The position numbers were made by a program, and so were the translations under genes. Below, one piece after another: positions 23,270 to 35,588 of a stretch of DNA of 64,000 nt. The first letter of the stretch is position 1; the number at the start of each line of letters is the position of its first letter. Source of the DNA: Hemerocallis citrina (lineage: Eukaryota; Streptophyta; Magnoliopsida; Asparagales; Asphodelaceae); contig CM030360.1 of the NCBI GenBank assembly GCA_017893485.1, forward strand, positions 18,089,971 to 18,153,970, in the 5' to 3' direction. Below the pieces are notes generated by a model. That model was not told the DNA's origin, ran no database searches, and saw nothing but the letters and a program-made list of their open reading frames with translations.

Positions 23270-24099
23270 AACAGAGTACTACGACAGTTTGGTCTCCAAC
23301 AGGCGATTTCAGTAGCCGAGCCTTTCAATGCAGATATTCATAAAATTACTGGAATGGGTCGTACGCCAGGCCATAATTGGGCGGAAAGCTTCTCCACATA
23401 TGTCGAGAGATGGAACTTACAAAGGTTCGATGAAATCATCCACAACATACCTCCATTCGACTTAGCAAACCACGAGAACTATATGAATTGGTATGGGAGG
23501 ATGACAAGGCGGTACATCTCTCCGACAGGGCAGACTCCAGCCGGCGTGGTGATGCCTATACGTCGACCGGCAGCAGAACCGGTAGATGTACACTCAATGC
23601 ATTTGCCTATGTTTCAACCAAAGGCATCGGCTATTCGCACGATTGTAAGTTTTTTAGAATTGTTAAGTTTTTTAGTTTTTTCGAACTGGAACTACAAAAA
23701 ACAACTTATTATATTTTGTAGATGGCCCAGACTTGGAGTATGGACAAGAAATGTGCAGCTGTGTTGAGTAGCAATGTAGCCGATGCGGTAAAGGACTTCG
23801 CGCGCGAGATGCTGACTTCCTGTCGAGCACAGGCAGATGCTGTGGGAGAGGGGGCGACCCTGGATGCTATCTTACACACTCCTGCTCATCGGACCAATAC
23901 ACGCAATAAACGAGTAAAGCAAGTCGCCCGTAAACCACCGCGTCGTACCATAATTGAAGAAGAAGAGGAGGAGGAGCAAGTAGAGGGTGAGGACCAAGAA
24001 GAGGAAGGCGAGCCAATAGAGGGTATTACACAGAAAACTCCATCACCCCGAGGGAAGAGGCAACGGCGACGTCCCGATATGTTCACCCCAGACCCGTGA
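23270..24099 (+). pseudogene. plant mobile domain (PMD/MAIN-like) C-terminal fragment with intron
   Basis: Exon 1 up to 23644, intron 23645-23721 (GTAAGT...TTTTGTAG, phase 0), exon 2 23722-24099. Exon 1 matches the C-terminal half of PMD proteins (VLRQFGLQQ, then an NWAESF...W block and WYGRMTRRYISPT). Exon 2 encodes a coiled region, a Glu-rich stretch and a basic GKRQRRR end. There is no ATG: the reading frame runs straight out of the terminal repeat, so the N-terminal half was lost or never captured. PMD proteins (MAIN, MAIL1) act in silencing and genome stability, and PMD genes carried by MULEs are known. Function here is doubtful without a start. Confidence 0.75.
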
Positions 24100-24459
24100 T
24101 TTTTTGGTTGTGTAGTTGAATGATATTAGATATTGTTTAGTCGAATCTTGTAATTAACTTTTGAAAAGTGCATTGAATGAAATTCAAAATTCGGTATGGG
24201 GTGTGTGCGTGTGGTGATCTTGATTGTTAAAGTTTTTTTTTTTTTTTGGGATTGTGCTGTTAACTTGGATTGAATGTGCTGAGAATGAAGTAATGTGCTG
24301 TTTTTTGGGATTGTGGTGATCTTGATTGGATTGAATGTGGAATGTGTATTGTGGAGTTTGTGGAATGAAGATGGATTGTATGTGTATTATGGAGTTTTTG
24401 GTATGAAGATGGAGATGGTGGAGATGTTAGTGGTGTAGTTGTCCCACCAAGAGTTTTTG

Positions 24460-25080
24460 AAAAAGCGAGTCTAGCTATAATTACCCCGCTTTTTCAAAAA
24501 GCGAGTCTAGCACTTTGGAATTCCAGAGCTGTTGAAGCCTCTGGGAATCAAGCAACATAAACAATCGCTTTCCCAAAAACCGCGATGTTTAGAACTAAAC
24601 TCGCTTTCTGAGAAAGCGAGTCTTGGTTCTGTATTCTTTTTTGCTAGCAGATCCATCTAGTCATTTGATCCACGGTTTCTGAGAAAGCGACTGTCAAACC
24701 AGTGAAGTATTATTCTCTGGTTATATACAGATCCAAGACACACTTTCCCAAAAACCGCGATGTTTAGAACTAAACTCGCTTTCTGAGAAAGCGAGTCTTG
24801 GTTCTGTATTCTTTTTTGCTAGCAGATCCAAGACTCGCTTTCTCAGAAAGAGAGTCTAGTCATTTGATCCACGGTTTCTGAGAAAGCGACTGTTAAACCA
24901 GTGAAGTATTGTTCTCTGGTTATATACAGATCCAAGACTCGCTTTCCCAAACACCGCGATTATTTACACCAGACTTGTTGAAAAAAAACTACAGGCAACA
25001 GACTCGCTTTCTGAGAAAGCGCTGTGGTTTGTATAAGACTCGGTTTCTGGAAAAGCGAGTCTTGCCTATGTTAATGAAAT
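24460..25080. repeat. internal hairpin and 180-195-bp tandem repeats of the MULE
   Basis: Multiple AAGCGAG/CTCGCTT inverted pairs. A unit beginning TTTCCCAAAAACCGCGATG repeats near 24570, 24749 and (partly) 24944. The second unit carries an extra hairpin. Noncoding. Confidence 0.75.
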
Positions 25081-25233
25081 CTTTTTGTTAGATTACGATA
25101 CTCATAACGCAACAAACACACCAGGACATCAAAAAAAATACAAACGATTTTTCAAAATAAAACTTTATCGTCTTTATCGACATAATTTATTACAATTACA
25201 AAGTCCAAATTAAAAATTACAAGCATACAATAG

Positions 25234-27903
25234 TTAAGTGTTCTGAGTTCCACTATTAGTGCATCGTCGCTTATTGTGTCCTTGTAAACCACATTTTGAA
25301 CATCTCATCCCCGTACCACGACTTGACCTATCTCTCACATCCATGTCATTGCAGAATCTGGTAGTTCTAGGCCTGCCCTTCCTTTTACGTCGCAAAGTGG
25401 CATCAGGTACTAGTTTTGGTCCATCAATAATAGGCCAATATGCTGGATCTAGTATAAGCTGAAACATTGGACCGTATGTTTGTGCTAATGAAGTAACGGT
25501 GTAAAATTTATCAACGAGATGCTTGTGATCGATTGCACGATATGCACAAGCTGCCAGTACATGAGAACATGGGATATGGTATAGATGAAATTTCATACAT
25601 GTGCACGTTTTCGTTTCCAAATTCACAGTGTGCAAATTCCCACCCTTCCTTTCTCCATCCACCATGCGTATACCCGTTCTCACGGAAAAAACTCCCGGTT
25701 GATGATGGAACATTGTAACCTCATGTCCGTTAGCTCTTTCACGGTGACTATCAAGCAGTTCATGTACTCTTCGAGCAAAAATCCTCCCTTCAGATAAAAG
25801 TTGACTTGCTTCTTGTCGACGAGTAGTAAAATAAGAGTTCAGACGTAAGAAGATCGTCTCAACAATCGCTGTTCCTGGCAAACTACGGACTCCTTTCAAG
25901 ACTGAATTGAACACTTCTGACAGGTTCGTAGTCATTATCCCGTATCTTCGACCTTCATCTGCATAAAGTGCCCATTTCTCAACTAACCAATTAGCCGCCT
26001 CCACATTTACGTTCTCAAGTTCAGCAAGTTTGGCCATGAACTTTTTGGGTTGGCTTTGACACGCTATAATTTTTGCCTTCTTACGCAATGCCTTGCTACC
26101 AAATTTAGTAAAGAAATTTGTAGCAAAATGGCGCATACAATAACGGTGATATCCATTAGGTTCGTTCCAAGCTCCATTTTGTAACTCCATAACAGACATT
26201 ATACCAGCGTGACGATCAGAGATAACACACAACTCAGTGCGATCGGTGACATAATATCGGATGCAAGTCATGAACCATGTCCACGTATTTATACTCTCTC
26301 CATCAACCAATGCAAATGCAAACGGAAATAAGCAATCATTCGCATCTGGGGAAACAGCAATTAGCAAGCAACCCTTGTACTTACCGTACAAGTGAGTTCC
26401 GTCAACACTGATAACAGGTCTGCAGGACTTGAAACCTTCAATTGAAGGACCAAATGCCCAGAATACCACCTTGAATGTTTCCTCGCTAGGACTAGACTCA
26501 TACTTATCCCAGTGAACAACGGTTCCTGTATTTGCAGCTTGAATTGCTGTGAGTAGAGCCGGCAACTTTGTGTATGCTTCTTCGAAGGTACCATACAACC
26601 TCTCGATCGCCTTTTGTTTTGCTTGTCAAGCTTTCTTATAGGAAATCTGATAATTATATTGTATTTTAACAATCTCAATAATTGACCTCAGTGATAAACC
26701 GGTATCCTTTTTCACCACATCAACAATCAGATTACAAACAATATTGTAATCAATTTTAAGGTGATCCTGATTCAACGTTGGATTCGTACAAGTGTGTGGC
26801 CCAACTATCTTCTTCACCACAAAATTCGTCCCGCCTTTTGGAACCATTGCTCGTAATCTCCAAGGGCAGCCACCATCACTTACTCCGGGGGGGCCTTGCA
26901 CGATCTCCTCAATGGTACGTTTTCTAGGTGCCATCTTGCATTTAACAGTGTACAGTGACAGTGTAGATTTCAAAGTTACGAATTCACAATGTTTTTTGAT
27001 AGAATACAACTTCACTGCCTGTTGAATCGACTGCTTACTTATAAACTCCTGTCCAACGTACAATTCGTCTACATTGGACGAACCAGACGACTCTTGTGGA
27101 ACTAGGCGTACTCTAGCACCTTCAGCCATCTCATCGGTAACATGCGCGTCAACATTGCCGTAGCTATAAGTAGCTCTGACTTCATTATAACTGTTGTTTG
27201 TAGGATTTACATTTGCACCACTATCATCATCATCTTCGTCTACGTCATCAGTTTCACCACTATCAACATCTTCATCGTCTGTTTCTTCATCTTCTTCATC
27301 ATCGTCTAATAAGCTGTTGTTACAAACTGCATTTTGAAAGAGTTCAAATATACTGTCATTTGGAACAGAGTCAGGAACCGGGCTAGGTTGGCGTGGCAGC
27401 TCAACATTTACAAAATTCGGAATTGTTGTATTTGTGAAGGTGTTCTCTTGTGAGGATACCGGATTTAGTTGTGAAGATTGATCGGGGTTAGACCTCGACT
27501 GCTGTGTAGGTACTACCCTTATGAAGCTTGCGCTGGGGATATCATGTGGCTGAGCATTCACAACTCGAATTTGCTGAATATATAACTCTAATACAGACCA
27601 AGCACAATTGGGATCAAATGTCCTAGCAATCAATGACTTCAGCGCATTATCAGTAGGTACGGGCACTGTCATAAAATACTGACCATCTCCTCTTCCTGCT
27701 GTGTATCGAGCTAAAATTTTCACATTCCATTCATTCCTATCCCAATTAGTAACTTCATAGATTTTCTCAACTAGTTCTTCAAATGTAATGGTACGGGGTA
27801 CCCAAACTATTTCCGGTTCCAACACACTATAACAACAACCAATCTTTGGATCGCGAATTATTTCACCACCAAAGTATAACCAAATAGGAATTTTCAAATC
27901 CAT
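25234..27903 (-). pseudogene. MuDR-type MULE transposase with one nonsense codon
   Basis: Starts at ATG 27901-27903 and ends at 25234; about 889 codons in one frame, interrupted only by TGA at 26626-26628 at a place where the family has Trp. Order: N-terminal domain, acidic linker (27200-27310), MuDR DNA-binding domain with CPWRLRA, catalytic MULE domain with SVDGTHL (near 26395) and SDRHAGI (near 26210), SWIM zinc finger CTCMKFHLYHIPCSH (near 25560-25605) and zinc knuckle CSKCGLQGHNKRRC (near 25260-25300). It would bind the terminal repeats and excise and insert the element. TGG to TGA is one transition. Confidence 0.93.
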
Positions 27904-28896
27904 ACCTACGTTAATTTATACCAATAAGCGAGTTATTATCTACCCATAAAGAAAACCTAATTAAATTAACAAAATAATGGGAGAATAAACTTCATACCTT
28001 CACAATAAAGTTGCTTTCCTCTTCAAGTATACCTAAATTCCAACAAATTAAACCTCTAACGGAAGAGGGGTTTAAGTTGTCCAAAGCAATTTTGTGGGTT
28101 ATTCAACAAATTACAAGGGTACTTTGACGAATTTGAGATGAGAGATGGGTTAGGGTTTCGCGAGCGTAGAAGGAAGAGAAAGAATAGAGAGAACAGTGAG
28201 ATCTGTTTTGGGGGCGGGGGGTTTAAGTCCCAAACGACACTTGCTTTTTGAAAAAGCGAGTGTGGTTTAATTACCCCCGCTTTTTCAAAAAGCGAGTGTT
28301 GCTGGGCAAAGAAGGCCAAGACTCGCTTTTGGAAAAAGCGAGTGTGGTATAAACACTCACGCTTTTTCGAAAAGCGAGTCTTAGGTTTCCAATTTTCTGA
28401 AACCTAAGACTCGCTTTTTGAAAAAGCGTGAGGGATTATACCACACTCGCTTTTTCAAAAAGCGAGTGGGGCGTTTGTGGAATAAAAAAAACAGGTCGTT
28501 TGTGGCAAAACTTTTGCAAAAAGGGTCATTTTGGGAAAAAATTTGCATGCATGCAAGTTGATATTGAATGAATGGTATAAAGGTGATGAAGGGCCCACGG
28601 GGTGTTACAAAGTACATATGTGCTGTGTATTAAAAATGATGACATGGCATTTGGAGCATGGGGGCCCACGGCAATGGAGTGAACAGCAAGGTAAGGTATG
28701 GAGATATAATCCCATATCGGGAATAGTAAGTAATAAAAATATTAATAAATAATAATAGCCAAGGATCAAGAGTCACCTAATCAGTTTACCAACTTTTGAG
28801 AGACAGTCTGTGGTGGGCAGTTGTACTACATAGTATCTAATTTGTTTTATAAATTGTATAAATTGTCTGAGCTAGGGGCAGGGGCATTAAACGGAG

Positions 28897-29437
28897 CATC
28901 TGGCGTAGCAAGGGCTCGACGTTGGAGTGAGGAGAAGTGGCGAGTCGATGTGGCTATGAGTCTGGGTTTTCGACGAAGCATTTCCGAAGAGTTTTGGCAG
29001 GAGAATTCGACGAAGAAGGAGTAAGCGGAGCGGGTTGCGGGTTTGATGTACAGGGTTTGGATCCGCACCTCCCTTTCCTTCTGCCTTTCTTTTTGTTTTG
29101 CAGGTTTTGGATCGTGGATCCGACCCGTTTGGCTGCCACTTGGGTCTTGTTTGGATGTTTGTGTGGTTTGGGGTTTGAAAACGAACCCAAACCTGACCCA
29201 AAGCTTCATCTCTTATTTTTTGCAACTTTTTAGGTTTTTAGGGGAATTTCTGGAGCTTGTTCAAGCTTGGGTGTGCATATAAATTTTTATACATATATTT
29301 ATTATCGTGTATATGCAACAACTCATATGTACATGTATAATTATTTATATGTGCATACCCAGCTTTTCTCTCCATCACCGTCGATTTGTGAATCTTGCAA
29401 GTGTATAACCTGTTGCGATAGGAGAGCTGTTTGTAGC
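28897..29437. other. no gene seen
   Basis: Continuation of the DNA into which the TRIM-like element inserted. Short open frames on both strands show no family signature. Probably internal sequence of the antisense Tat element. Confidence 0.4.
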
Positions 29438-31268
29438 CTTGTTGTTTGATCCCAACAAGTTGTTGTGGCATATCTGGGACAGAGTTGAACGTTCAAGTTT
29501 GCCGTTTGTGCCCGACAGATTTGTAGAGAACTCTGCGGCGGAGTTGAATGCTGAGCTTGTCGTGGAGCTCGCTGTTTGATCCTAGCGAGTGAGACAATTT
29601 TTTGACTGAGTCAATGTATGGCTCGCTGTTTGATCCTAGCGAATTTAGATGGAACTTAGTGGTAGAATTGAGTGCTGAGCTTGCTGTTTGGCCCCAGCAG
29701 ATTTATAAGGAAAACTCCGCGATCGAGTTGTGTGCTGAACTTGTTGTTTGTTCCTAACAAGCTTAGAGAGGAAGATATGACGGAGTTGGAAGTCGCACCT
29801 AATGTTTGGACCCAGCAAGTGTGTAGAGACACATTTTTGATTGAGTTGGTCCAGAAACTGCCGTTTGACCCCGGCGAGTTTGTAGGGACAACTCGTGGCT
29901 GAGTTGGCGTAGAGCTCGCTGTTTGGTCCCAGTGAGTTTGTGGAGACAACTCTGTAGTAGAATCGATGTAAAAACCGCTGTTTGGTCCCGGCGAGTTTGG
30001 AGAGGACTCTAAGACAGAGTTGGATATTGCACCTGCTGTTTGCGCCTAGCAAGCGTGTAGGGACAACTCGTTGATTATGCCCAGCAAGTGTGTAGAGACA
30101 ACTCTGAGATAGAGTTGATGTAGGAACGGCCGTTTGGCCCCGGCGATGTTCGAGACAACTCTGTGGCTGGGTTGACGTAGAGCTTACTGTTTGTTCCTAG
30201 CAAGTTTGGAGAGAACTCAGTGGGAGAATTGAGTACTAAACTTGCTGTTTGCACCCAGCAAATGTGTAGGGTCAACTCGTTGATTGATTCGATCCAGAAA
30301 CTGTGATTTGACCCCGACGAGTTTGTAGGGAGAGCTGTGAGATGCACTTGAGATTGAACTTGCTGTTTGTTCCCAACAAGTTTGGAAAGAACTCAGTGGC
30401 GGAATTGAGTGTTGAACTTGCTGTTTGCACCCAGCAAGCGTGTGGAGAACTCTGTGACGAAGTGGAATGTTGCACTTGTTGTTTGCACCCAGCAAGCGTG
30501 TAGAGGCAACTCTTTGATTGAGTTGGTCCGAAAATTGTCGTTTGACCCCGGTGAGTTTAGAGGAGACTCTATGACAGAGTTGGCCTACTGTTTGCACCCA
30601 ATAACCGTGTAGACTACTCTGAGATAGAGTTGATGTAGAAACTGCTGTTTGATCCCGGCGAGTTTGTAGAGACAAGTCTGAGATAGAGCCGATGTAGAAA
30701 TTACCGTTTGATCTCGGCGAGTTTGTGGGGAGAGCTGTGAGATGCACTTGAGCATGAACTTGTTGTTTGGCCCCGACAAGTTGTTAGTGGTGCTTGGGTG
30801 AAGGCAAAGGCATTAGGCTCATTGTATGGAGCCAACAAGTAGCTGAAGGATCTCATGCGGAGAGCAGAATTTGAGCTTGTTGCTTAGAGCCAACAAGTAG
30901 TGGATGGAGTTCATGCGGCAAGCGGAGCGCTGAACTCGTTGTTGAATGAGCTCAAGTGAAAAGTAGAACATTGAACCCGTTGTCTGGAGCCAATGAGTTA
31001 TGGGCAGAGCTCAAGCATAGAGCAAGGCGTCGAACTCATTGTTTGGAGTAAACGAGCTATTTGGAGGAGCTTGAGTGAAGCCTAAGATATTAAACTCGCT
31101 ATTTGGAGCATGGATAGAGCTCAAGCAGTGGGTAGAGCATTGAGCTCGTTGTTTGGAACAACGAGTTGTTTGGCAGAGCTTAATCAAAGTCCAAGGCGTT
31201 GGAGCTCATTGTTTGGAAACAAGTTGTAGCTTGAAGGAGTTGAAGCAGTGTGCTGAATGTTGAACCTG
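29438..31268. repeat. tandem array, unit about 57 bp, one hairpin per unit
   Basis: About 30 degenerate units of the type (A)CTTGCTG-TTTGNNCC-CAGCAAG followed by GTAGAGACAACTCTG-like bases. Stems vary in a paired way: CTCGCT/AGCGAG (29568, 29622), CTTGTT/AACAAG (29740), CTTGCTG/CAGCAAG (near 30416), CTCGTTG/CAACGAG (near 31146). Long noncoding arrays before the 3' LTR are usual in Tat elements. Split from 39671 by the Athila insertion. Confidence 0.8.
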
Positions 31269-31434
31269 TGATGAACACAAGAATATTCACATTTAGGAGC
31301 AATAATCTTATTATAAATGCACATTTGAAAGCTCTATATGTGATATTTAACTCTTACTTTCTCTTTTCAATAGGGAACAGCCGATAACAGCAAAACAAAG
31401 CAGATTCCAGACCAATACAGACTACAGAAGAGGC

Positions 31435-31586
31435 CAGTCGACTAATTCTTCAACCAGGCGACTGGACAGAGAGTTTACTAAGCTTCGGTACAGTCGACTT
31501 CCCCAAACATCAGTCGACTTGACCGAGAAATCGTGAAGCCACAGATGTCTCAGTACCAGTCGACTTACTCCAACACCAGTCGACTG
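31435..31586. repeat. three pairs of CAGTCGACTG palindromes in the Athila LTR
   Basis: Starts at 31435 and 31455, 31491 and 31511, 31557 and 31577: each pair exactly 20 bp apart. Full match at 31577, one mismatch in the others. Confidence 0.85.
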
Positions 31587-32005
31587 GTATGCGGCGGAGT
31601 GAAAGGATAAGATGCAGCCGAATCTAAATCTAAATCCATCCAAACCCAGGCTATATGCGAATAATAACTTCTCCAACGAATTAAAGCCAGAGACAGGGGA
31701 TTGGCAAGAGCACGTGGTTAGCAGATAAGGAATAAAAGAAGAAAAGAGAAAGATATAAATCGCCGATCAAATAAGGAAAGAAATAATAAAAAGAGAGGGA
31801 CTTTCCTGAAAAAGGGGAAACCCTAATTCTTTAACCGTGCTCTATAAATATCAGTCAAGAGATATCGCAGGCCCTCTCTCTCGCTCTCTTCCGCACACAC
31901 CATCAGCCAAATCACAAGAGTCCTGAACGATCAAGCCATCAACAAGAAGCACTTTATCGGCATCAAAGAAGAAGAAAGGAGATCAAGAATTAAGAAAAGA
32001 ACGGC

Positions 32006-32303
32006 CGGTCGACTGTGTGACAGCCAGCCGACCTATCTGACCGAACTACACTAGTTTATTCCTTCTCTTTTCAATTATTTTATGTTAATCATGTATTCGA
32101 ACTTGTTGATCGATAAAAGTATTATTATGTGGAACTAATTTCATAGTTGGGTAGATTGAAGCCGTAGTTATGTAGTGCTATATTCTTCTGAATTCTTCTA
32201 TTTACTTATTGATTGAATCTGAGCGAATTGATAAAGATTTATGATAATCAAACTTGTTCTCAAGTTCTGAGAGCAGTCGACTGAGGTGAGAGCCAGTCGA
32301 CTG
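32006..32303. repeat. further paired CAGTCGACTG sites in the Athila LTR
   Basis: Exact copies at 32274 and 32294 (20 bp apart). A weaker pair, CGGTCGACTG at 32006 and CAGCCGACCT at 32025. Confidence 0.75.
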
Positions 32304-32966
32304 ACATACAGAACTTGAGAATATCAAGTTTGCATTACCATTTATCTGAATCTGTTAGACGAGCATATTGAGACGACCCGTATCTCGTGCCCGTAACTTG
32401 TAACAAAGGAATCTTTAGGGGTTCCTGGTTCGATCAACTTAAGGGATCTAGATTTGATACCAATTTCTAGAACCTTGAGTGTTTGTTCGTTTCCACTGAT
32501 CTTATGTTTTCTTTAAGTACAACTTAGTAGATACCATGCTAAACACTTAATGAAATAAACGAATTAGAGTAGATACCATGCCTAATTCTTGGCTTAGGGA
32601 AACAGTACTTTGAGGAGTAGACATCATGCCCTTGAAGGGAATAAACATGAGTAATAAGAAGAAGTTCAGAAGGTGACTTAGCATTACTGACTATTGGTGG
32701 AGATCTAAACCCAACTACTTCATAAACATTTGTGATTCAGCATTTTCTAATTTAGTTTTGATCATTTTACTTCTTTTAGACTTTTAAAACAATTCTTTAT
32801 GATTCTTAGTCTTTTTATTGATTAGTAAGTTAAAGTCTACAATCTCTGTGGGATCGCCCTTGCTATTGCTATGCTTCTATAAACGATTCGTACACTTGCG
32901 AGGTTTTTATAATTTGTGTCTAGTTTTATCTATTTATTTAGGTAACTAGATTGCACAACAAGTTTT

Positions 32967-32984
32967 TGGCGCCGTTGGCGGGGA
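32967..32984 (+). other. primer-binding site of Athila element
   Basis: TGGCGCCGTTGGCGGGGA, six bases after the LTR. Resembles the complement of tRNA-Asp 3' end (TGGCGCCGTTGCCGGG). Confidence 0.8.
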
Positions 32985-33181
32985 TTGTCTAGTATTCTAA
33001 CTTACAGATCAGTAGGAAGTTTTTATTTTCTTTCTTTTAATTTTATTAATCAGTATTTTTCTTTTAGGATACAGGATTTTGGTGGATGCACGGAAGGAGA
33101 TCACTTCGTCCAGAGCTACTACCTATTGACGCAGAAACAGAACGCACTTTGCACAGACTAGGTAAACTGTTTGCAGCGCAC

Positions 33182-33211
33182 CAGTCGACTGTCCAGAGAC
33201 CCAGTTCACAT
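33182..33211. repeat. CAGTCGACTG plus decayed partner in gag N-terminus
   Basis: Exact palindrome at 33182. CAGTTCACAT at 33202, again 20 bp on, keeps only part of the motif. Confidence 0.6.
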
Positions 33212-35506
33212 ACAGCAATGGCTGAGGAAATGCCAAATCGAGTGCCAATGCAGGACAAGTTCACGCCTAAGAACATCGAGCAACCTTCCTGCATTGCGTA
33301 TCAACCTAATGTCACAGGGAACATGCATCTATCTCCTTAGTTACTTAGTATGGTTCCCCATTTTAGTGGCAGACCAGATGAAGAGCCTCATCTCCATTTA
33401 CAAGATTTTTTCGATCTTTGCAGGACACAAAGCGTCCAAGGGCTTACCCCTGAACAAATCAGGTTAATTTTGTTTCCTTTTTCCTTAAAACTTAACGCTA
33501 AACTATAGTATAATTCTTTGGAACCAGGATCAATAAACTCATGGGAGCAATTGGTGACAAAGTTCTTAAAAGAATTCTTTCCGGCCCAAAAGACCAAACA
33601 ACTGAAAAGGGAGATTCAACTCTTCCAACAAAAGGATGGAGATTTATTTTTCGAAGCATGGAAGGATTTCAAGAACAAACTTCTCAAGTGTCCTACGCAC
33701 AACATGCCTAAAGATGATCAGGTACAAGCTTTTTATGAAGGTTTAAATGATACTAACAAGGCAATTGTGGATTCAGCTTGCAACGGGATATTAATGAGGA
33801 AAAGCGGTGAAGAGGCCATTGAACTATTTGAAGAACTCAGCGAGAATTCACAACAATTCTCAACAAGGAGGGGCCCTTCGAAAAAACAGGGAGTTTACGA
33901 AATTTCTAATAGCAATAACATTCAATTAGAAATGGTAAACATGAATAAAAAAATTGATATGCTTGTTAATGCAATGTCAATGATGGGTGGAGTTAAAAAT
34001 CAAACAAATAAAATTTGTGCAATTTGTTCTCATGTAGATCATACCACTGATACATGTCCCATGTCTTCTTTCACAGATCAGGAGCATGCAAACTATGTAG
34101 GTCGAGGAGTGTTCCCACAAAAGAACAATCCCTTCTCGAACACATACAACCCAGGATGGAGGAACCATCCAAACTTCTCCTGGAGCAATAATCAGAATAA
34201 TCAAGGGACTCAATTCACACAAGGACATGCACGGAACTTCCAAATGGGAAGTGGGATTGATAGGCCAGTTCAAGAACAGAAGAAGTTGGATTTTGAATCC
34301 ACCGTTCTTCAATTGCTCCAACACCAACATCAAACAAGCAACCAACAAGGGCAAGCAATTCAGAAGTTGGAAACACAGATTGGCCAAACTGCTAAAGAAT
34401 TAAGCGAACGAAAGGCAGGGGAACTTCCATCACAAACTATACCAAACCCTGAAGGCCAAGAACAGCTCAAGGCAGTCACAACATTAAGAAGTGGTAAGAT
34501 AATTGACAACAAAGTTGGAACACACATAGAAGAAGCACCAACACAACCATCAAAAATTGTGGGGTCCAACAAGGTAAGTGAAAAAGAAAGAACAGTTGTG
34601 CCACCATTCCCTCAAAGGTTAGTCAAACAAAAAAAAGATCAACATTTATTTGACATCTTTGAAACTCTCAGAAAGGTAGAAATTAATATTCCCCTACTTG
34701 ATGCTATCAAACAAATTCCTTCTTATGCTAAATTTTTGAAAGAATGTTGTACTCACAAAAGAATATTTCAGGTTAGAGAGGATGTGGCTTTGACAGAAGA
34801 AGTGAGCGCTGTCTTATTAAGAAAATTACCTCCCAAATTAAAAGACCCAGGTAGTTTTACCATTCCTTGCAAGATCGGCGAGCACTTCTTTGAAAAAGCA
34901 CTACTAGACTTGGGGGCAAGCATAAATCTTCTCCCATACACCGTCTATGAAAAGCTAGGATTGGGGGAGCTCCAACCAACATCCATCACGTTGCAGTTGG
35001 CGGATCGCAGTATCAAAAGACCTAGAGGTATTTTGGAAGATGTCCTAGTTCAGGTAAATGATTTTATTTTGCCTGCTGACTTTGTTGTGTTAGACATGGA
35101 GGACTCTTCAATGCCATCTTCTCTACCAATCATTTTAGGTAGGCCCTTTATGAGTACAGCTGATATAAAAATTTGTGTTAAAAAGGGTACTATAAGTATG
35201 AAAATAAATGGAGAGAAGGTTGAATTTAAAATGTTCGATACACTGAAATTACCACATGATGATCATGAATGCTATAATGTTGATGTGGTACAGGAGATTG
35301 TTGATCAAACATTTCAGGTACATAGCGTTGAACCACTACAAGCCACAATTACACAATCTCTAACTTTATCTAATGTTGAACAGGAGTACGATGACTGGGG
35401 GATTGCAGAGACAATACATCACCTTGACACTTCAAAGTCATACTCAGGTACGTTTGCACCAGTATTTGAAAAATTGGTGACTGATGACATTTTTGTTTCT
35501 GCAGAC

Positions 35507-35588
35507 AAGTCGACTGGTGCACTTGACAAGTCGACTGGTGGAGAGGATGAGTCGACTGCCCAGATTGCTACCAGGGACCAGTCGACTG
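35507..35588. repeat. four GTCGACTG motifs in the protease-RT linker
   Basis: AAGTCGACTG at 35507 and 35528, GAGTCGACTG at 35549, CAGTCGACTG at 35579 (steps 21, 21, 30 bp). Translated as repeated KST/EST/QST. Confidence 0.9.

Larger units (their letters stand above)
22991..28544. mobile_element. MULE DNA transposon carrying transposase and a plant-mobile-domain fragment
   Basis: Inverted terminal repeats of about 300 bp starting GAATTTTTTCCC, with CTCGCTTTTT/AAAAAGCGAG hairpins inside the repeats. 9-bp target duplication GCATGCATG at 22982-22990 and 28545-28553 (low complexity, but the interrupted LTR rejoins cleanly). Transposase on the minus strand and a captured PMD-type gene on the plus strand, tail to tail. 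Confidence 0.93.
21853..28891 (+). mobile_element. non-autonomous LTR retrotransposon (TRIM-like) with nested insertions
   Basis: Two LTRs starting TGTAACAC(T/C)CCGTGTT, a primer-binding site after LTR 1, and only about 210 bp of interior without coding capacity. Target duplication CGGAG at 21848-21852 and 28892-28896. Without later insertions the LTRs are about 430-445 bp and the whole element about 1.1 kb. Such elements depend on proteins from autonomous relatives. Confidence 0.85.
22900..28891 (+). repeat. 3' LTR of the TRIM-like element, split by a MULE
   Basis: LTR sequence 22900-22990 continues at 28554-28891. The MULE and a 9-bp duplicate sit between. Aligns with LTR 1 once inserts are removed. 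Confidence 0.85.
31269..32960 (+). repeat. 5' LTR of Athila element
   Basis: TGATGAACAC...GCACAACA, about 1.7 kb, TATA box CTATAAATA near 31843. Contains several CAGTCGACTG sites. Confidence 0.85.

Noticed and set aside
24460..25080. CRISPR-like spaced repeats
   Set aside because: Plant DNA, variable repeat length, palindromes belong to the MULE and spacers are themselves duplicated.
28847..29225. Several overlapping frames as a gene at the TRIM element's right flank
   Set aside because: Frames on both strands cross the LTR boundary; no domain, no supported start.
29438..31268. CRISPR or tRNA-like array
   Set aside because: Units are continuous and degenerate, without constant repeats, and sit in a Tat retroelement context.
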